DNA of 28,847 bases, taken from positions 1 to 28,847 of the forward strand of contig NZ_JAFREL010000063.1 in NCBI RefSeq assembly GCF_017377655.1, given 5' to 3'. This DNA is from Candidatus Enterococcus ferrettii (GTDB taxonomy: Bacteria; Bacillota; Bacilli; Lactobacillales; Enterococcaceae). How positions within the stretch are numbered: position 1 is the first letter of the stretch; every line of letters begins with the position of its first letter. The position numbers and the translations under genes are program-made. Below are positions 8,108 through 17,094 of this stretch, piece after piece. The notes below the pieces were generated by a model. That model saw only the letters and a program-made list of their open reading frames with translations, was not told the origin of the DNA and did not search any database.

Positions 8108-8458
8108 ATGATCAAAGGAATCGGTATCGATGCAGTTGAGATAAATCGGATGGCCAAAATCATCGAAACGAAACCGCAATTTGCAACCCGGATACTGACT
8201 AAAAAGGAGCTAGCCCTTTTTACTAGCCATTCTGCTCATCGCAAGGTAGAATTTCTAGCAGGACGGTATGCTTGTAAGGAAGCCTTTGCTAAGGCTTGGG
8301 GAACCGGAATTGGTGAAATAAGCTTTCAAGAGCTGGAGATACTTCGCAATGATGCAGGAGCTCCCTATTTTGCTGAATCTCCCTATAAAGGCAAGGTCTT
8401 TGTTACCTTAACCCATACAGATACTCTAGCTATCGCTCAAGTATTATTAGAAGAATAA
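8108..8458 (+). CDS. acpS: Holo-[acyl-carrier-protein] synthase
   Basis: AcpS transfers the 4'-phosphopantetheine arm of coenzyme A onto a serine of apo-ACP, activating it for fatty acid synthesis. The 116-residue length is normal. Motifs: GIGIDAVEINRM at 4-15 with the magnesium ligand D8, and AGRYACKEAFAKAWG with the second acidic ligand E58; ASRF-type FATRILTKKELALF follows the first motif. I chose ATG 8108, preceded by AAGGA and matching the usual start (IKGIGID), rather than GTG 8084. It begins an acpS-alr-mazF operon: alr starts 17 bases downstream. The acpS-alr pairing is common in Bacilli. Confidence 0.95.
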   Translation: MIKGIGIDAVEINRMAKIIETKPQFATRILTKKELALFTSHSAHRKVEFLAGRYACKEAFAKAWGTGIGEISFQELEILRNDAGAPYFAESPYKGKVFVTLTHTDTLAIAQVLLEE

Positions 8459-8475
8459 GAAAGAAGGATTTTTAC

Positions 8476-9597
8476 GTGGTTGTTACGTACCATCGACCTA
8501 CAAGAGCATTTGTACATAGAAACGCAGTCAAAACAAACATAAGGCGGGAAATAGAACGTCTGCCTGAAGGTGTTGAATTATTTGCTGTTGTGAAAGCACA
8601 AGGATATGGACATGGAGCTGTAGCAACAGCCCAGACGGCACTAGCAGCTGGAGCTACTGGTTTTTGTGTGGCTACATTGGACGAAGCGATTGAACTTAGG
8701 GAAGTCGGAATTGTTGAGCCGATCCTTATTTTGAGTGTCGTTTTTCCAAGTTATTTGTCACTAGTGCTGGATTACGATTTATCTATCACTGTTGCTACGA
8801 AAGATTGGTTGATTGAAGCTCAGGAAATGCTGAATGAAATTGGTTCGGACATTCCTTTAAAACTGCATATAAAAGCAGATACGGGTATGGGACGAATAGG
8901 GTTCTTGACCCCTTCAGAGGTGAAAGAGGCGGCTGATTTTATTCGGCAGTCACCTAATATGCTGTGGGAGGGGCTGTTCACTCATTTTTCAACTGCAGAT
9001 GAATCGGATACCCGATACTGGGAATTGCAGAATCAGCGGTTTAAAAAAATGCTGGAAGTACTGGAAGAAGAGCCGCGCTACATTCATACAAGCAACAGTG
9101 CGACGGCATTGTGGCATGAAGAGTTTCCAGGGAATATGATTCGTTATGGAGTAGCGATGTACGGTCTTAACCCGTCAGGACATGCATTGCCAGAAACATA
9201 TCCGCTAATACCTGCATTGGAGCTCGTTTCAGAGCTGATTCAGGTAAAAGAATTAGCAGCTGGTGAAGGGATAGGTTATGGGGAAACCTATATCACATCG
9301 GAAAAGGAATGGATAGGGACCGTTCCAATCGGGTATGCAGATGGCTGGCTAAGAAAAATGCAAGGTTTTTCCATTTTGGTAGAAGGCAATCATTGTGAAA
9401 TCATCGGTCGTGTTTGCATGGATCAGTTAATGATTCGTTTGCCCCGGGAATATAAAGTAGGGACTCAAGTGACATTGATTGGAAAAAATGGTAATTCGGA
9501 AATTACAATGCAAGAAGTGGCAGATCATTTGGACACAATCCATTACGAAGTAGCTTGTATGATTTCAGAAAGAGTGCCGCGAATTTATAAGGAGTAG
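8476..9597 (+). CDS. alr: Alanine racemase
   Basis: A PLP-dependent enzyme that interconverts L- and D-alanine and so supplies substrate for Ddl. The 373-residue protein shows the PLP lysine in [10 protein letters not shown] (K40), the second catalytic base Y268 in [21 protein letters not shown], and the C-terminal VCMDQLMIR. The fold is an N-terminal TIM barrel and a C-terminal beta domain. The usual motif is VKANAYGHG; here the residue after KA is Gln, a mild variant next to the intact lysine. The start is GTG 8476 with AGAAGGA upstream. It is second in acpS-alr-mazF. Confidence 0.95.
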   Translation: MVVTYHRPTRAFVHRNAVKTNIRREIERLPEGVELFAVVKAQGYGHGAVATAQTALAAGATGFCVATLDEAIELREVGIVEPILILSVVFPSYLSLVLDYDLSITVATKDWLIEAQEMLNEIGSDIPLKLHIKADTGMGRIGFLTPSEVKEAADFIRQSPNMLWEGLFTHFSTADESDTRYWELQNQRFKKMLEVLEEEPRYIHTSNSATALWHEEFPGNMIRYGVAMYGLNPSGHALPETYPLIPALELVSELIQVKELAAGEGIGYGETYITSEKEWIGTVPIGYADGWLRKMQGFSILVEGNHCEIIGRVCMDQLMIRLPREYKVGTQVTLIGKNGNSEITMQEVADHLDTIHYEVACMISERVPRIYKE

Positions 9598-9607
9598 GAG
9601 GAGTGTC

Positions 9608-9988
9608 ATGGTTAAGCGTGGTGATATTTATTTTGCGGATTTGTCTCCAGTAATTGGGTCAGAACAAGGCGGTGTCCGTCCGGTTTTAGTCATCCAAAAT
9701 AACTTGGGTAACCATTTTAGTCCAACAATCATCGTTGCAGCAATTACAGCTAAAATGGCTAAGCCCAAACTGCCGACTCACATTGGAATAAATGCCAATA
9801 AGACAGGTATTGAAAGGGATTCAGTAATATTGCTTGAACAGATTCGGACCATTGACAAGTCACGATTAAAAGAAAAGGTTTGTCATTTGGATAAAGGAAT
9901 GATGAAATCAGTAGATGAAGCGTTGCGTGTGAGTGTGGGAATTGAACTAACTTCGTCAATCGTTGCTGCGCAGTCAAGTTATACATAA
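9608..9988 (+). CDS. MazF/PemK-family endoribonuclease toxin
   Basis: A 126-residue protein of the MazF/NdoA (EndoA) family, sequence-specific ribonucleases that cleave mRNA. The family pattern is clear: [20 protein letters not shown], then [20 protein letters not shown], and [14 protein letters not shown]24 and T47 are in the positions of the catalytic arginine and threonine of Bacillus EndoA, so activity is likely. It has a strong GGAGGAG ribosome binding site and starts 10 bases after alr. In Bacillus an antitoxin gene lies between alr and the toxin; there is none here, and I see no antitoxin-like ORF directly after it. Its control must therefore come from elsewhere, or toxicity is reduced. 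It could be given the name mazF or ndoA. Confidence 0.9.
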   Translation: MVKRGDIYFADLSPVIGSEQGGVRPVLVIQNNLGNHFSPTIIVAAITAKMAKPKLPTHIGINANKTGIERDSVILLEQIRTIDKSRLKEKVCHLDKGMMKSVDEALRVSVGIELTSSIVAAQSSYT

Positions 9989-10205
9989 ATTTTTCTATTT
10001 ACTAAAAAAATATACCTGCGATTAGGTAGACAGTTGGACTATCTTTCTGTTAGTCTTATGTGTTAGATACTCTCGCGTTTCTTAAAAAAAGCTGTTTATG
10101 ATAGAGGAAGGATTACCAGATCTTAAAATGGAAATAGACATTTAAAGAATTGTTATCATTCGTGGTTAAACCGCTTTTTGTTTGCTGCCAGATTAATTTA
10201 GAATC

Positions 10206-10255
10206 AGAGAGTGAAATAGTAAATCTTGGGATTTATGAATCACTCTCTTGTTTTT
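10206..10255 (+). terminator. Terminator in the mazF-regulator spacer
   Basis: AGAGAGTGA (10206-10214) pairs perfectly with TCACTCTCT (10240-10248). The loop contains a second stem (AAATC with GATTT), and the sequence continues into T-rich DNA. It lies 218 bases after mazF, so it may end the acpS-alr-mazF transcript or an RNA made within the spacer. Confidence 0.75.
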
Positions 10256-10372
10256 AGCGTTTTAGTGATGAATTAGTTAGAAAAGATTGTTTAACCATTA
10301 TTTGATTTTAAAATATTTGTTTTTATGAATTTACTTGATGGCTTATACGAGAAAAAAATAGTTATATCAGGG

Positions 10373-10378
10373 TATAAT
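10373..10378 (+). promoter_or_regulatory. Possible -10 for the Mga-like regulator
   Basis: A perfect TATAAT lies 83 bases before the GTG start of the regulator. The -35 region is A-rich and not convincing. Confidence 0.35.
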
Positions 10379-10460
10379 AACCATGGGCTATTTCGATTAT
10401 AAGTGTTAGTTAAGATGTGAAAAACAGATCAATGTAATGATTAGCAGAGGAGGGCTTCCC

Positions 10461-11921
10461 GTGAAGCACCTATTAAAAACGACGATTCAACGCCGATTAT
10501 CGATTATTGGAATATTAAGGGATTTCTTTGATTGGCAAGACCCTCAACTGCTGGCTGATTTGCTGGATTGTTCTACTAAAACAATTCTTTCTGATATAGA
10601 GGCAATTAATCATGACTGGCAAGATAAAATCGGCATTGAATATTCTAGAACTAAAGGAATACGATTGGATGACAGCTTACATAATAAAATCCGTCCGTTA
10701 GCTGCTGACATTATGGAGGAGTCCGAAAGCTTTCAATTTTTGGAGCGGGTATTTTTCCGTCCAAATGAGGATGCTGATTATTGGATTAATGAATTGTACA
10801 TCAGTGAAGCAACCTTCTATCGCATGGTTCGTCAGATTGATGATGTGATGGAGAAGAGAGGTCTGCGTCTTGAACGTAAGCCTTTTCGAATCACCGCTGA
10901 TGATGAACGCTGGGTTCGCATTTTTTATGTTCACTTATTTCTTGAAAAATACGGATTGAGTGAATGGCCTTTTGATTTGGAAAAAGAAAAGGTGATTACT
11001 TTTGTTCGCCGTTCCAGCCAAGCTTTTGACATCATGATGAATGATCGCGATACAATGGAGTATAGCTTTTTGCTGTCAATTATTATCATTCGTTGTTCGC
11101 AGGGACTGATGATGACCAATCAAACGATCAAAGAACCCGACGAGGATACGTTAGCTAAACTGAAGGAGTTGTACGCTCTTGCAGAGGCTACAGTAGAGAA
11201 TTCTAATTACGTGGTAACTAGAACCTGGTATCAGGAAGTAATTCACAGCTTGTTTTATGATTATTTCATTACTAACAAAAAGGAAACCTACGATAAAGTT
11301 TGTACAGGAATTGAGAGCTTTCTGGAGCAACTGGTTTCAACATTCAAAATTCCATTGGAGGAACTGAATCAAAAGCATATTACTCAAAAGATGCTGCGCA
11401 TTTATCGGGGGTACTATATTTATCCATACTCTCGGGCAATGCTCTTTAACGAGGCAGCTTTTTTTAGCCGTTCGGCTCAGCATTATTACCCCCACTTTGC
11501 AAAGATGGTTCAGCAGCAGTTAATTGATTTGGAACGAGAAATGGATTTTCCATGGTTCAGTCAGTTTTACTTTTTAGTTTTGCGCTGTCTGTTTACTGAA
11601 TGGGGACAGTTGGCCCATTATCTGGATGTTTTATCGCCAAAGGTCAAAATCATGATTATTAGTGATTCTGGTCGGCGGCACGGAGAAATGTTGTCAGAAT
11701 TAATTCAAAGCCGTTTTTATTACCGAGTGGAGATCACGGTGTATGATGAATCCATTTTGCAATTAACCCCGGAAAAGATGGAAGCCTTTAGTACTTACGA
11801 TCTAGTAATTTCCAATTATACCTTGAAAGAATATCCATACACTAATTTGCAGATTGTGGATGATTTTTTAACAGAGGTTGATTTTTCAATCGTTAATTCA
11901 ATCATTAAACAGATTCGTTAA
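10461..11921 (+). CDS. Mga/AtxA-family transcriptional regulator
   Basis: A 486-residue DNA-binding regulator of the Mga/AtxA type. Visible parts are an N-terminal HTH (KTTIQRRLSIIGILRDFFDWQDPQLLADLLDCSTKTILSDIEAIN is spread over about residues 6-50), a second HTH around 100-130 (ELYISEATFYRMVRQID), a long helical middle that corresponds to PRD-like domains, and a C-terminal EIIB-like region from about 390 (VKIMIISDSGRRHGEML). Mga proteins activate surface and sugar-related genes in Gram-positive cocci; PRD domains may respond to PTS phosphorylation, but I cannot identify phosphohistidines. I chose GTG 10461, preceded by AGAGGAGGG at six bases; an in-frame ATG at 10437 lacks a ribosome binding site. 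Targets are unknown; the ABC exporter downstream is separated by a terminator. Confidence 0.85.
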   Translation: MKHLLKTTIQRRLSIIGILRDFFDWQDPQLLADLLDCSTKTILSDIEAINHDWQDKIGIEYSRTKGIRLDDSLHNKIRPLAADIMEESESFQFLERVFFRPNEDADYWINELYISEATFYRMVRQIDDVMEKRGLRLERKPFRITADDERWVRIFYVHLFLEKYGLSEWPFDLEKEKVITFVRRSSQAFDIMMNDRDTMEYSFLLSIIIIRCSQGLMMTNQTIKEPDEDTLAKLKELYALAEATVENSNYVVTRTWYQEVIHSLFYDYFITNKKETYDKVCTGIESFLEQLVSTFKIPLEELNQKHITQKMLRIYRGYYIYPYSRAMLFNEAAFFSRSAQHYYPHFAKMVQQQLIDLEREMDFPWFSQFYFLVLRCLFTEWGQLAHYLDVLSPKVKIMIISDSGRRHGEMLSELIQSRFYYRVEITVYDESILQLTPEKMEAFSTYDLVISNYTLKEYPYTNLQIVDDFLTEVDFSIVNSIIKQIR

Positions 11922-11931
11922 TAACCGAGAA

Positions 11932-11961
11932 AGAAAAAGGGAGGCGTGCCTCTCTTTTTCT
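11932..11961 (+). terminator. Terminator after the Mga-like gene
   Basis: AGAAAAAGGGAGGC (11932-11945) pairs with 11948-11961, with one mismatch and a very tight centre (the real loop must open a few pairs). The T tract is within the right arm, so it is less classic than the others. Confidence 0.6.
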
Positions 11962-12039
11962 ATGGAGTGAGAGAGTTTATTATTATGAATACTTGCCAGA
12001 AACCCATATACTGGTAGTGAAGTGAAAGGACGTGAATAT

Positions 12040-13782
12040 ATGCTGAAAAAGCTGCTGGCAAATGTCAGCGAATATAAAAAAGACAGTCTACTGACTCCTT
12101 TATTTACGATGGGAGAAGTACTGATGGATGTCATAATGCCATTGATTATGGCTGGTTTGATTGATCAAGGAATTCAAAAGAGTGATCAGTCTGTAATCTT
12201 ACGTTACGGGGGCCTACTGTTCCTCTGTGCCCTATTTGCACTATTTATGGGGACACTTGGAGGTCGTACGGCTGCAATTGCATCTGCTGGGTTTGCAAGG
12301 AATTTACGACATCGGTTGTTTGAGAAGGTTCAAGGCTTTTCCTTTTCCAACATTGATCGTTTCTCCAGCTCAAGTTTGATTACGCGGATGACAACCGATG
12401 TAACCAATATTCAAAATGCTTACCAAATGATTATTCGTATCCTCGTCCGGTCCCCTTTGATTTTGATTTTTTCTTTAGTGATGGCTTTTCATATCAATCG
12501 TAGTTTATCCATGATTTATTTAATTATTGTTCCCTTATTGGGAATTGGCTTAGGTCTGATTATTCACTTTGCGTACCCGATTTTTATGAAAGTGTTTCGT
12601 ACGTATGATCGCTTGAACAACGTGGTGCAAGAAAATCTCCAAGGTATTCGCGTAGTGAAATCATACATCCGCGAAGAGCATGAAGAGGAAAAATTTGGTG
12701 AAGTTTCGCAAGCTGTGTATGACAACTTTGCTAAAGCTCAACGAATTGTTGCCTTCAATATGCCAGTGATGCAAATTGCTATTTACACTTGTATGCTTTT
12801 AATTTCTTGGCTGGGAGCGGAACTAATTGTTGAACAGAGTTCATTGACTACTGGTGAATTGGTAAGTATGTTCAACTATACAATGCAAATTCTAATGAGC
12901 TTGATGATGATGTCTATGACTTTTGTTCAATTAATGATTGCCAGAACATCAGCCGAACGTGTTATCGCTGTAATTGATGAAGAGAGTGACCTAAAAAACA
13001 ACGATGCACCATTAACTGAAGTACTAGACGGTTCAGTTGTATTTGATGATGTCTGCTTCAGTTATCAAGATGATATGGATAAATTGGTCTTAGAAAACGT
13101 CAATCTAACAATTCGCTCAGGTGAAATGGTGGGAATTGTTGGTGGTACTGGGAGTTCTAAATCTAGTTTGGTTCAGTTGATCCCTCGTCTTTACGATGTG
13201 ACCCATGGTCAAGTGAAGGTTGGTGGACAGGATGTTCGTGACTATGATTTGGAAGTGTTGCGGGATCAAGTCGGAATGGTTTTGCAAAATAATGTGCTGT
13301 TTAGTGGAACAATTAACGAAAACCTGCGATGGGGAAATGAGCAGGCTTCTGATGAAGAAATTCAGGCTGCTGCAAAAATTGCTCAAGCTGATCCATTTAT
13401 CCAAGAGTTTCCTGATAAATATGACACGATGATCTCACAAGGTGGGAACAATGTATCAGGTGGACAGAAACAGCGTTTAACCATTGCTCGTGCTTTGTTG
13501 AAGAAACCAAAAATTTTAATTTTGGATGATTCAACTAGCGCGGTAGATACTAAGACTGATCGAGCCATCCGTGATGGACTAAAGCAGGCAATCCCTGGGA
13601 CGACAACTTTCATTATTTCTCAGCGAGTCAGCTCAATTCAAGATGCCGATCGAATTATTGTTTTAGATGATGGTAAGGTTAACGGTGTAGGTACTCATGA
13701 TGAATTGCTGGCCAGCAATCAGATTTATCAAGAAGTCTTCAATTCTCAACAGAAAGGATTTGGTGATCATGATTCCGAATAA
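12040..13782 (+). CDS. Heterodimeric ABC exporter, degenerate-site subunit
   Basis: A 580-residue half-transporter with six membrane segments in the first 300 residues and a C-terminal nucleotide-binding domain. It is one half of an LmrCD/EfrCD-type drug or peptide exporter. The ATP site is degenerate: the Walker A reads GGTGSSKS with Ser in place of the Gly before Lys, Walker B is ILILDDSTSA with Asp instead of the catalytic Glu, and the switch His is Gln (IISQRVSS). Its signature VSGGQ is canonical and serves the partner's active site. I chose ATG 12040 with AAAGGA at nine bases over GTG 12022. Its 3' end overlaps the partner gene by 14 bases. EfrA/EfrC-like assignment cannot be settled from sequence alone. 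Confidence 0.9.
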   Translation: MLKKLLANVSEYKKDSLLTPLFTMGEVLMDVIMPLIMAGLIDQGIQKSDQSVILRYGGLLFLCALFALFMGTLGGRTAAIASAGFARNLRHRLFEKVQGFSFSNIDRFSSSSLITRMTTDVTNIQNAYQMIIRILVRSPLILIFSLVMAFHINRSLSMIYLIIVPLLGIGLGLIIHFAYPIFMKVFRTYDRLNNVVQENLQGIRVVKSYIREEHEEEKFGEVSQAVYDNFAKAQRIVAFNMPVMQIAIYTCMLLISWLGAELIVEQSSLTTGELVSMFNYTMQILMSLMMMSMTFVQLMIARTSAERVIAVIDEESDLKNNDAPLTEVLDGSVVFDDVCFSYQDDMDKLVLENVNLTIRSGEMVGIVGGTGSSKSSLVQLIPRLYDVTHGQVKVGGQDVRDYDLEVLRDQVGMVLQNNVLFSGTINENLRWGNEQASDEEIQAAAKIAQADPFIQEFPDKYDTMISQGGNNVSGGQKQRLTIARALLKKPKILILDDSTSAVDTKTDRAIRDGLKQAIPGTTTFIISQRVSSIQDADRIIVLDDGKVNGVGTHDELLASNQIYQEVFNSQQKGFGDHDSE

Positions 13783-15652
13783 TCGAAAATTTGCTAAATC
13801 CAGTCCTGCTAAAACGTTGAAACGTCTTTTGAGTATTATGATGAGCAAATACAAATTTCAGCTTTTCGTCGTATTTATTGCTATTTTATTAAGCGCCTTT
13901 GCCAATGTTCGCGGATCCCTGTTCCTGCAAGTTGTTATTGATGATTATATTACTCCTATGATGGGGCAAGCAAATCCAGATTTTAGCGGATTATTGCGAG
14001 CAATTTTGACGATGGCTGCTATTTATGTAGTTGGTATCGCTGGAACACTTTTCTATAACTTAGTCATGGTTAAGGTTTCTGAAGGAACGCAAAGGACGAT
14101 CCGAGACAATATGTTTACGCACCTGGAAAGTTTGCCATTGCGTTATTTTGATGCTAACTCTGATGGTGATATCATGAGTCATTTTACCAACGATACCGAT
14201 ACTTTGCGTCAAATGATTTCGCAAAGTATTCCTAACCTGCTGATGGCATTTGTAACCTTCATTTCAGTATTTATTGCAATGTTTTCGATTAGTGTACCGT
14301 TAACGTTGTTTGTAGTGTTCTCAGTTTCTTTGATGTTTGTGATGCTGCGTTTTATTTCTAAACGAAGCGGCCGCTATTTTGGCAGTCAGCAACGGGACTT
14401 GGGGAAAGTGAATGGCTATGTTGAAGAAATGATGCATGGGCAAAAAGTCGTGAAGGTCTTTAACCATGAGAAAAAAGCAATTCAAGAATTTGATGCAATC
14501 AACGAAGAACTGCGCCAAAGTGCTGCTAAAGCCAATGGGACAGCCAATATGCTAATGCCAATTATGATGAACCTGCTTAACATTCAATATGTATTAGTTG
14601 CGATAGTCGGAGGTTTGTTTGCAGTTTATGGTGTTTCGGCGTTGACAGTTGGGATGATTGCGTCCTTCCTGCAGCTGAGTCGTTCATTGAACGGACCAAT
14701 CAGTCAAATTTCACAACAGATTAACTTTGTTATTATGGCTTTAGCAGGTGCCGATCGTATTTTTCAATTATTGGATGAAGAGCCAGAAGTGGACGATGGG
14801 TATGTTACGTTAGTCAATGTCAAAGAAGAAAACGGCCAATTTATTGAAACCAATCAGCGAACAGGATTATGGGCTTGGAAGCATCCTCATGAAGATGGAA
14901 CAACTACCTACACCCGTCTGACTGGAGATGTTCGATTTGAAGATGTCAATTTTGGTTATGACGCTAATCATATGGTTCTTCACGATATTAATCTTTACGC
15001 CGAACCAGGCCAAAAAGTGGCTTTTGTTGGAGCCACTGGTGCGGGTAAGACGACGATTACCAACTTGATTAATCGTTTCTATGATATCCAAGATGGCAAG
15101 ATTCGTTATGATGGTATTAATGTGAAGAAAATCAAGAAGAATTCCTTGCGTCATTCATTAGGAATCGTCTTGCAGGATACTCACTTGTTCACTGGATCGA
15201 TTAAAGAAAATATTCGTTATGGACGTTTAGATGCGACGGATGAAGAAGTTTATCAAGCTGCCAAACTATCCAATGCAGATATGTTTATCAAGCATTTACC
15301 GGAAAAATACGACACGGTAATTACGGGGGATGGTGATGGTTTGTCACAAGGGCAGCGGCAACTATTAGCAATTGCCCGGGCTGCCATAGCTGATCCACCA
15401 GTAATGATTATGGATGAAGCAACCTCTAGTATTGATACTAGAACGGAAAGTATTGTACAAACCGGAATGGACCGTTTGATGGAAGGTCGAACCGTATTTG
15501 TTATTGCTCACCGCCTTTCAACCATTCAAAATTCAGACGTGATAATGGTAATGGATCATGGACGGATTATCGAACGTGGGGACCATGACAGCCTGCTGAA
15601 AGAACATGGTATGTATTACCAACTTTACACTGGTAAAGTGGAGTTGGATTAA
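13769..15652 (+). CDS. Heterodimeric ABC exporter, catalytic-site subunit
   Basis: The 627-residue partner of the preceding half-transporter, with six membrane segments then an ABC domain. Walker A GATGAGKTT, Walker B VMIMDEATSS with the catalytic Glu, and switch His in VIAHRLST are all canonical, but the signature is LSQGQ, not LSGGQ. Together with the first subunit this gives one consensus and one degenerate ATP site, as in LmrCD and TM287/288. Before the ABC domain is an unusual insertion of about 40 residues (near 355-400, with GLWAWKHPHEDG) that makes it longer than its partner; similar insertions occur in related subunits. Start ATG 13769 with GAAAGGA; overlap suggests translational coupling. 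Probably exports hydrophobic drugs, but the substrate is not shown by sequence. Confidence 0.9.
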   Translation: MIPNNRKFAKSSPAKTLKRLLSIMMSKYKFQLFVVFIAILLSAFANVRGSLFLQVVIDDYITPMMGQANPDFSGLLRAILTMAAIYVVGIAGTLFYNLVMVKVSEGTQRTIRDNMFTHLESLPLRYFDANSDGDIMSHFTNDTDTLRQMISQSIPNLLMAFVTFISVFIAMFSISVPLTLFVVFSVSLMFVMLRFISKRSGRYFGSQQRDLGKVNGYVEEMMHGQKVVKVFNHEKKAIQEFDAINEELRQSAAKANGTANMLMPIMMNLLNIQYVLVAIVGGLFAVYGVSALTVGMIASFLQLSRSLNGPISQISQQINFVIMALAGADRIFQLLDEEPEVDDGYVTLVNVKEENGQFIETNQRTGLWAWKHPHEDGTTTYTRLTGDVRFEDVNFGYDANHMVLHDINLYAEPGQKVAFVGATGAGKTTITNLINRFYDIQDGKIRYDGINVKKIKKNSLRHSLGIVLQDTHLFTGSIKENIRYGRLDATDEEVYQAAKLSNADMFIKHLPEKYDTVITGDGDGLSQGQRQLLAIARAAIADPPVMIMDEATSSIDTRTESIVQTGMDRLMEGRTVFVIAHRLSTIQNSDVIMVMDHGRIIERGDHDSLLKEHGMYYQLYTGKVELD

Positions 15653-15703
15653 GGCTAGATAGTTTCAAAGTTGTCCATTTTGTATTATTGTTAATATAGG
15701 TAT

Positions 15704-15738
15704 GCGGCTAGGTTTCGTTTGAACCTAGCCGCTTTTTT
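15704..15738 (+). terminator. Terminator after the ABC exporter
   Basis: Perfect 11-bp stem GCGGCTAGGTT (15704-15714) with AACCTAGCCGC (15722-15732), seven-base loop, six T. Very strong. Confidence 0.95.
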
Positions 15739-15757
15739 AGTAGAAAGGATGAGAGAA

Positions 15758-16699
15758 ATGAAACGCTTTGCGATGAAAGACTATGGTCCGGCTAGAGAAG
15801 TCTTGACTGAAATCGACGCCCTGTCAAGAGAAGTTGATGAAACCCATGTTCGAGTAAAAATTGTTGCTTTTGGTGTAAATCCTTATGACATTTCACTGCG
15901 CCAAGGCAAGATGAGCAGCTTTCGGTCACTAAAATTTCCTTACGTTTTAGGTAATGATGGTACTGGAATCGTAACAGAAGTAGGAACTCAGGTGAATCAT
16001 TTAGCGGTCGGTGATAGAGTTATCGTACATGCAGTTGGTGGCACCTATGGTGAAGAACTTGTAATTCCTGGCAAAAAGGCAGCGAAGAAGTCACCAGCAA
16101 TCAGTTGGGCTGAAGCTGCGGGTGCAGTTACTCCTTGGTTAACGACCTACAATTTAGTTACTCATTTATTAGGTGATAAAATCGGGGAAACCATTTTAGT
16201 TCAAGGTGCTTCTGGAGCGGTGGGTTCCTTGTTAGTTCGCTTATTGAAGTATCAAAGGAAAACAGTTTTTGCTACGGCTTCAAAGAAAAACGAAGAGATG
16301 GTACGAACATTCGGAGCTGATGAGTTTGCGGCTTATGATCAAGAAGATGTCGGTGAATTGTTTAAAAATCAGGCAGACACTGTAATTGACGCCACAAAAG
16401 GCAGCCGCACAGCTGAATCGGGCTTGAAAGCAATGAAACCGGCTGGTAATTATGTCGTTTTAAACGATCTGCCGCAAGATCAGTCAAAACCAGGAAATTA
16501 TCTGCATTTTACACCCTCAAAAGATTACTCAGACCTAGAAGCTTTAGAAGCTTTTAATCACTTATATGAAGAAGCAGACCTGCAGATTACAATTGCTAAG
16601 AAATATCCATTTACGCTGGAAAGTGTCATTGAAGCACATGAAGCACTGGAAGATCATCCGACAGCTGGTAAATTCATTGTGGAGAGAGAGGAAGCATAA
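15758..16699 (+). CDS. Zinc-independent MDR-family NADP oxidoreductase
   Basis: A 313-residue medium-chain reductase/dehydrogenase of the quinone-oxidoreductase type. The N-terminal GroES-like domain has GVNPYDISLRQG and GNDGTGIVTEVG; the Rossmann domain begins at ILVQGASGAVGSLLVRLL. I see no structural or catalytic zinc cysteines, which fits NADPH-dependent quinone or enone reductases. Substrate unknown. ATG 15758 is chosen: AAAGGATG is well placed for it but too close to the in-frame ATG at 15749. The gene sits 20 bases after the ABC terminator, and a small unknown gene follows after one base, so these two form a unit. Confidence 0.85.
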   Translation: MKRFAMKDYGPAREVLTEIDALSREVDETHVRVKIVAFGVNPYDISLRQGKMSSFRSLKFPYVLGNDGTGIVTEVGTQVNHLAVGDRVIVHAVGGTYGEELVIPGKKAAKKSPAISWAEAAGAVTPWLTTYNLVTHLLGDKIGETILVQGASGAVGSLLVRLLKYQRKTVFATASKKNEEMVRTFGADEFAAYDQEDVGELFKNQADTVIDATKGSRTAESGLKAMKPAGNYVVLNDLPQDQSKPGNYLHFTPSKDYSDLEALEAFNHLYEEADLQITIAKKYPFTLESVIEAHEALEDHPTAGKFIVEREEA

Positions 16700-16700
16700 A

Positions 16701-17024
16701 ATGGATCAAAAAAAATGGGAGAAGGTCTTAGCCAATTATACGGCAGAAAAAGAATTTATTAAGGATGGCTACTATCGAGTAAGACCAGTTGAAGAAGGCT
16801 ATCAAATGGCTTATCTTGTGCCAGGGCTTTGTGGGGAAACGTTGATCCATCCAGAAATCACACTTGAAGTGATAAATGGAAAAGCCGTTCCTATTCGCTT
16901 AATGGATTTGGAGACTACACCAACTACGCGCTTGTCGGCGAAAGCTGGCGACCAAGAACAAATCGAAGCACAAGCAGAGATGCTGCTGGAAAAATTTGTG
17001 GCAGCCAAAAATTTAGGACGTTAA
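16701..17024 (+). CDS. Small protein of unknown function, 107 aa
   Basis: I do not recognise this protein. It is soluble, 107 residues, with an N-terminal helix (QKKWEKVLANYTAEKE), a central segment that looks like beta strands (YYRVRPVEEGYQMAYLVPG, LEVINGKAVPIRLMD), and a C-terminal helix rich in Gln, Glu and Ala. It has no signal peptide and no obvious catalytic motif. Start ATG 16701, with GAGAGAGGAAG just upstream inside the end of the oxidoreductase gene; the spacing of one base between the genes points to translational coupling, and perhaps to a common role. The longer frame starting at 16566 is an overlap artefact with the oxidoreductase. Confidence 0.7.
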   Translation: MDQKKWEKVLANYTAEKEFIKDGYYRVRPVEEGYQMAYLVPGLCGETLIHPEITLEVINGKAVPIRLMDLETTPTTRLSAKAGDQEQIEAQAEMLLEKFVAAKNLGR

Positions 17025-17057
17025 ACTTTTCTTTAGATTTGTTTTTTTGGAAAGGGA

Positions 17058-17090
17058 TACAATTATGACAGATTGTCACAACTGTCGTAA
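17058..17090 (+). promoter_or_regulatory. TACAAT box and palindromic operator-like site
   Basis: TACAAT (17058-17063) is followed directly by an imperfect 28-bp palindrome: arms TTATGACAG (17063-17071) and CTGTCGTAA (17082-17090), one mismatch in nine. Inside it is a second, tighter repeat, TGACA and TGTCA separated by three bases (17066-17078). The pattern is typical of TetR-family operators. Genes for YhgE/Pip proteins are often next to a TetR-type regulator, but none is encoded in this window near it. Confidence 0.5.
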
Positions 17091-17094
17091 AAGT

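Larger units (their letters stand above)
9989..10460. other. 472-base spacer after mazF
   Basis: No supportable gene on either strand. It holds a small hairpin (GACTA 10037-10041 with TAGTC 10051-10055), a weak terminator-like hairpin (GTGG 10162-10165 with CCGC 10171-10174, then five T), a clear hairpin with T tail at 10206-10255, and TATAAT at 10373-10378 before the regulator gene. A 15-codon ORF near 10100 has no ribosome binding site. Confidence 0.6.

Noticed and set aside
10096..10144. Fifteen-codon ORF after mazF as a possible antitoxin
   Set aside because: It has no ribosome binding site, is much shorter than known MazE or EndoAI antitoxins and has no recognisable motif.
13697..13768. 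Longer N-terminus for the second ABC subunit
   Set aside because: The extra 24 residues overlap the first subunit, have no ribosome binding site, and the family start fits ATG 13769.
16566..16700. Longer N-terminus for the 107-aa protein
   Set aside because: It lies inside the oxidoreductase gene in another frame and reads as random basic sequence.
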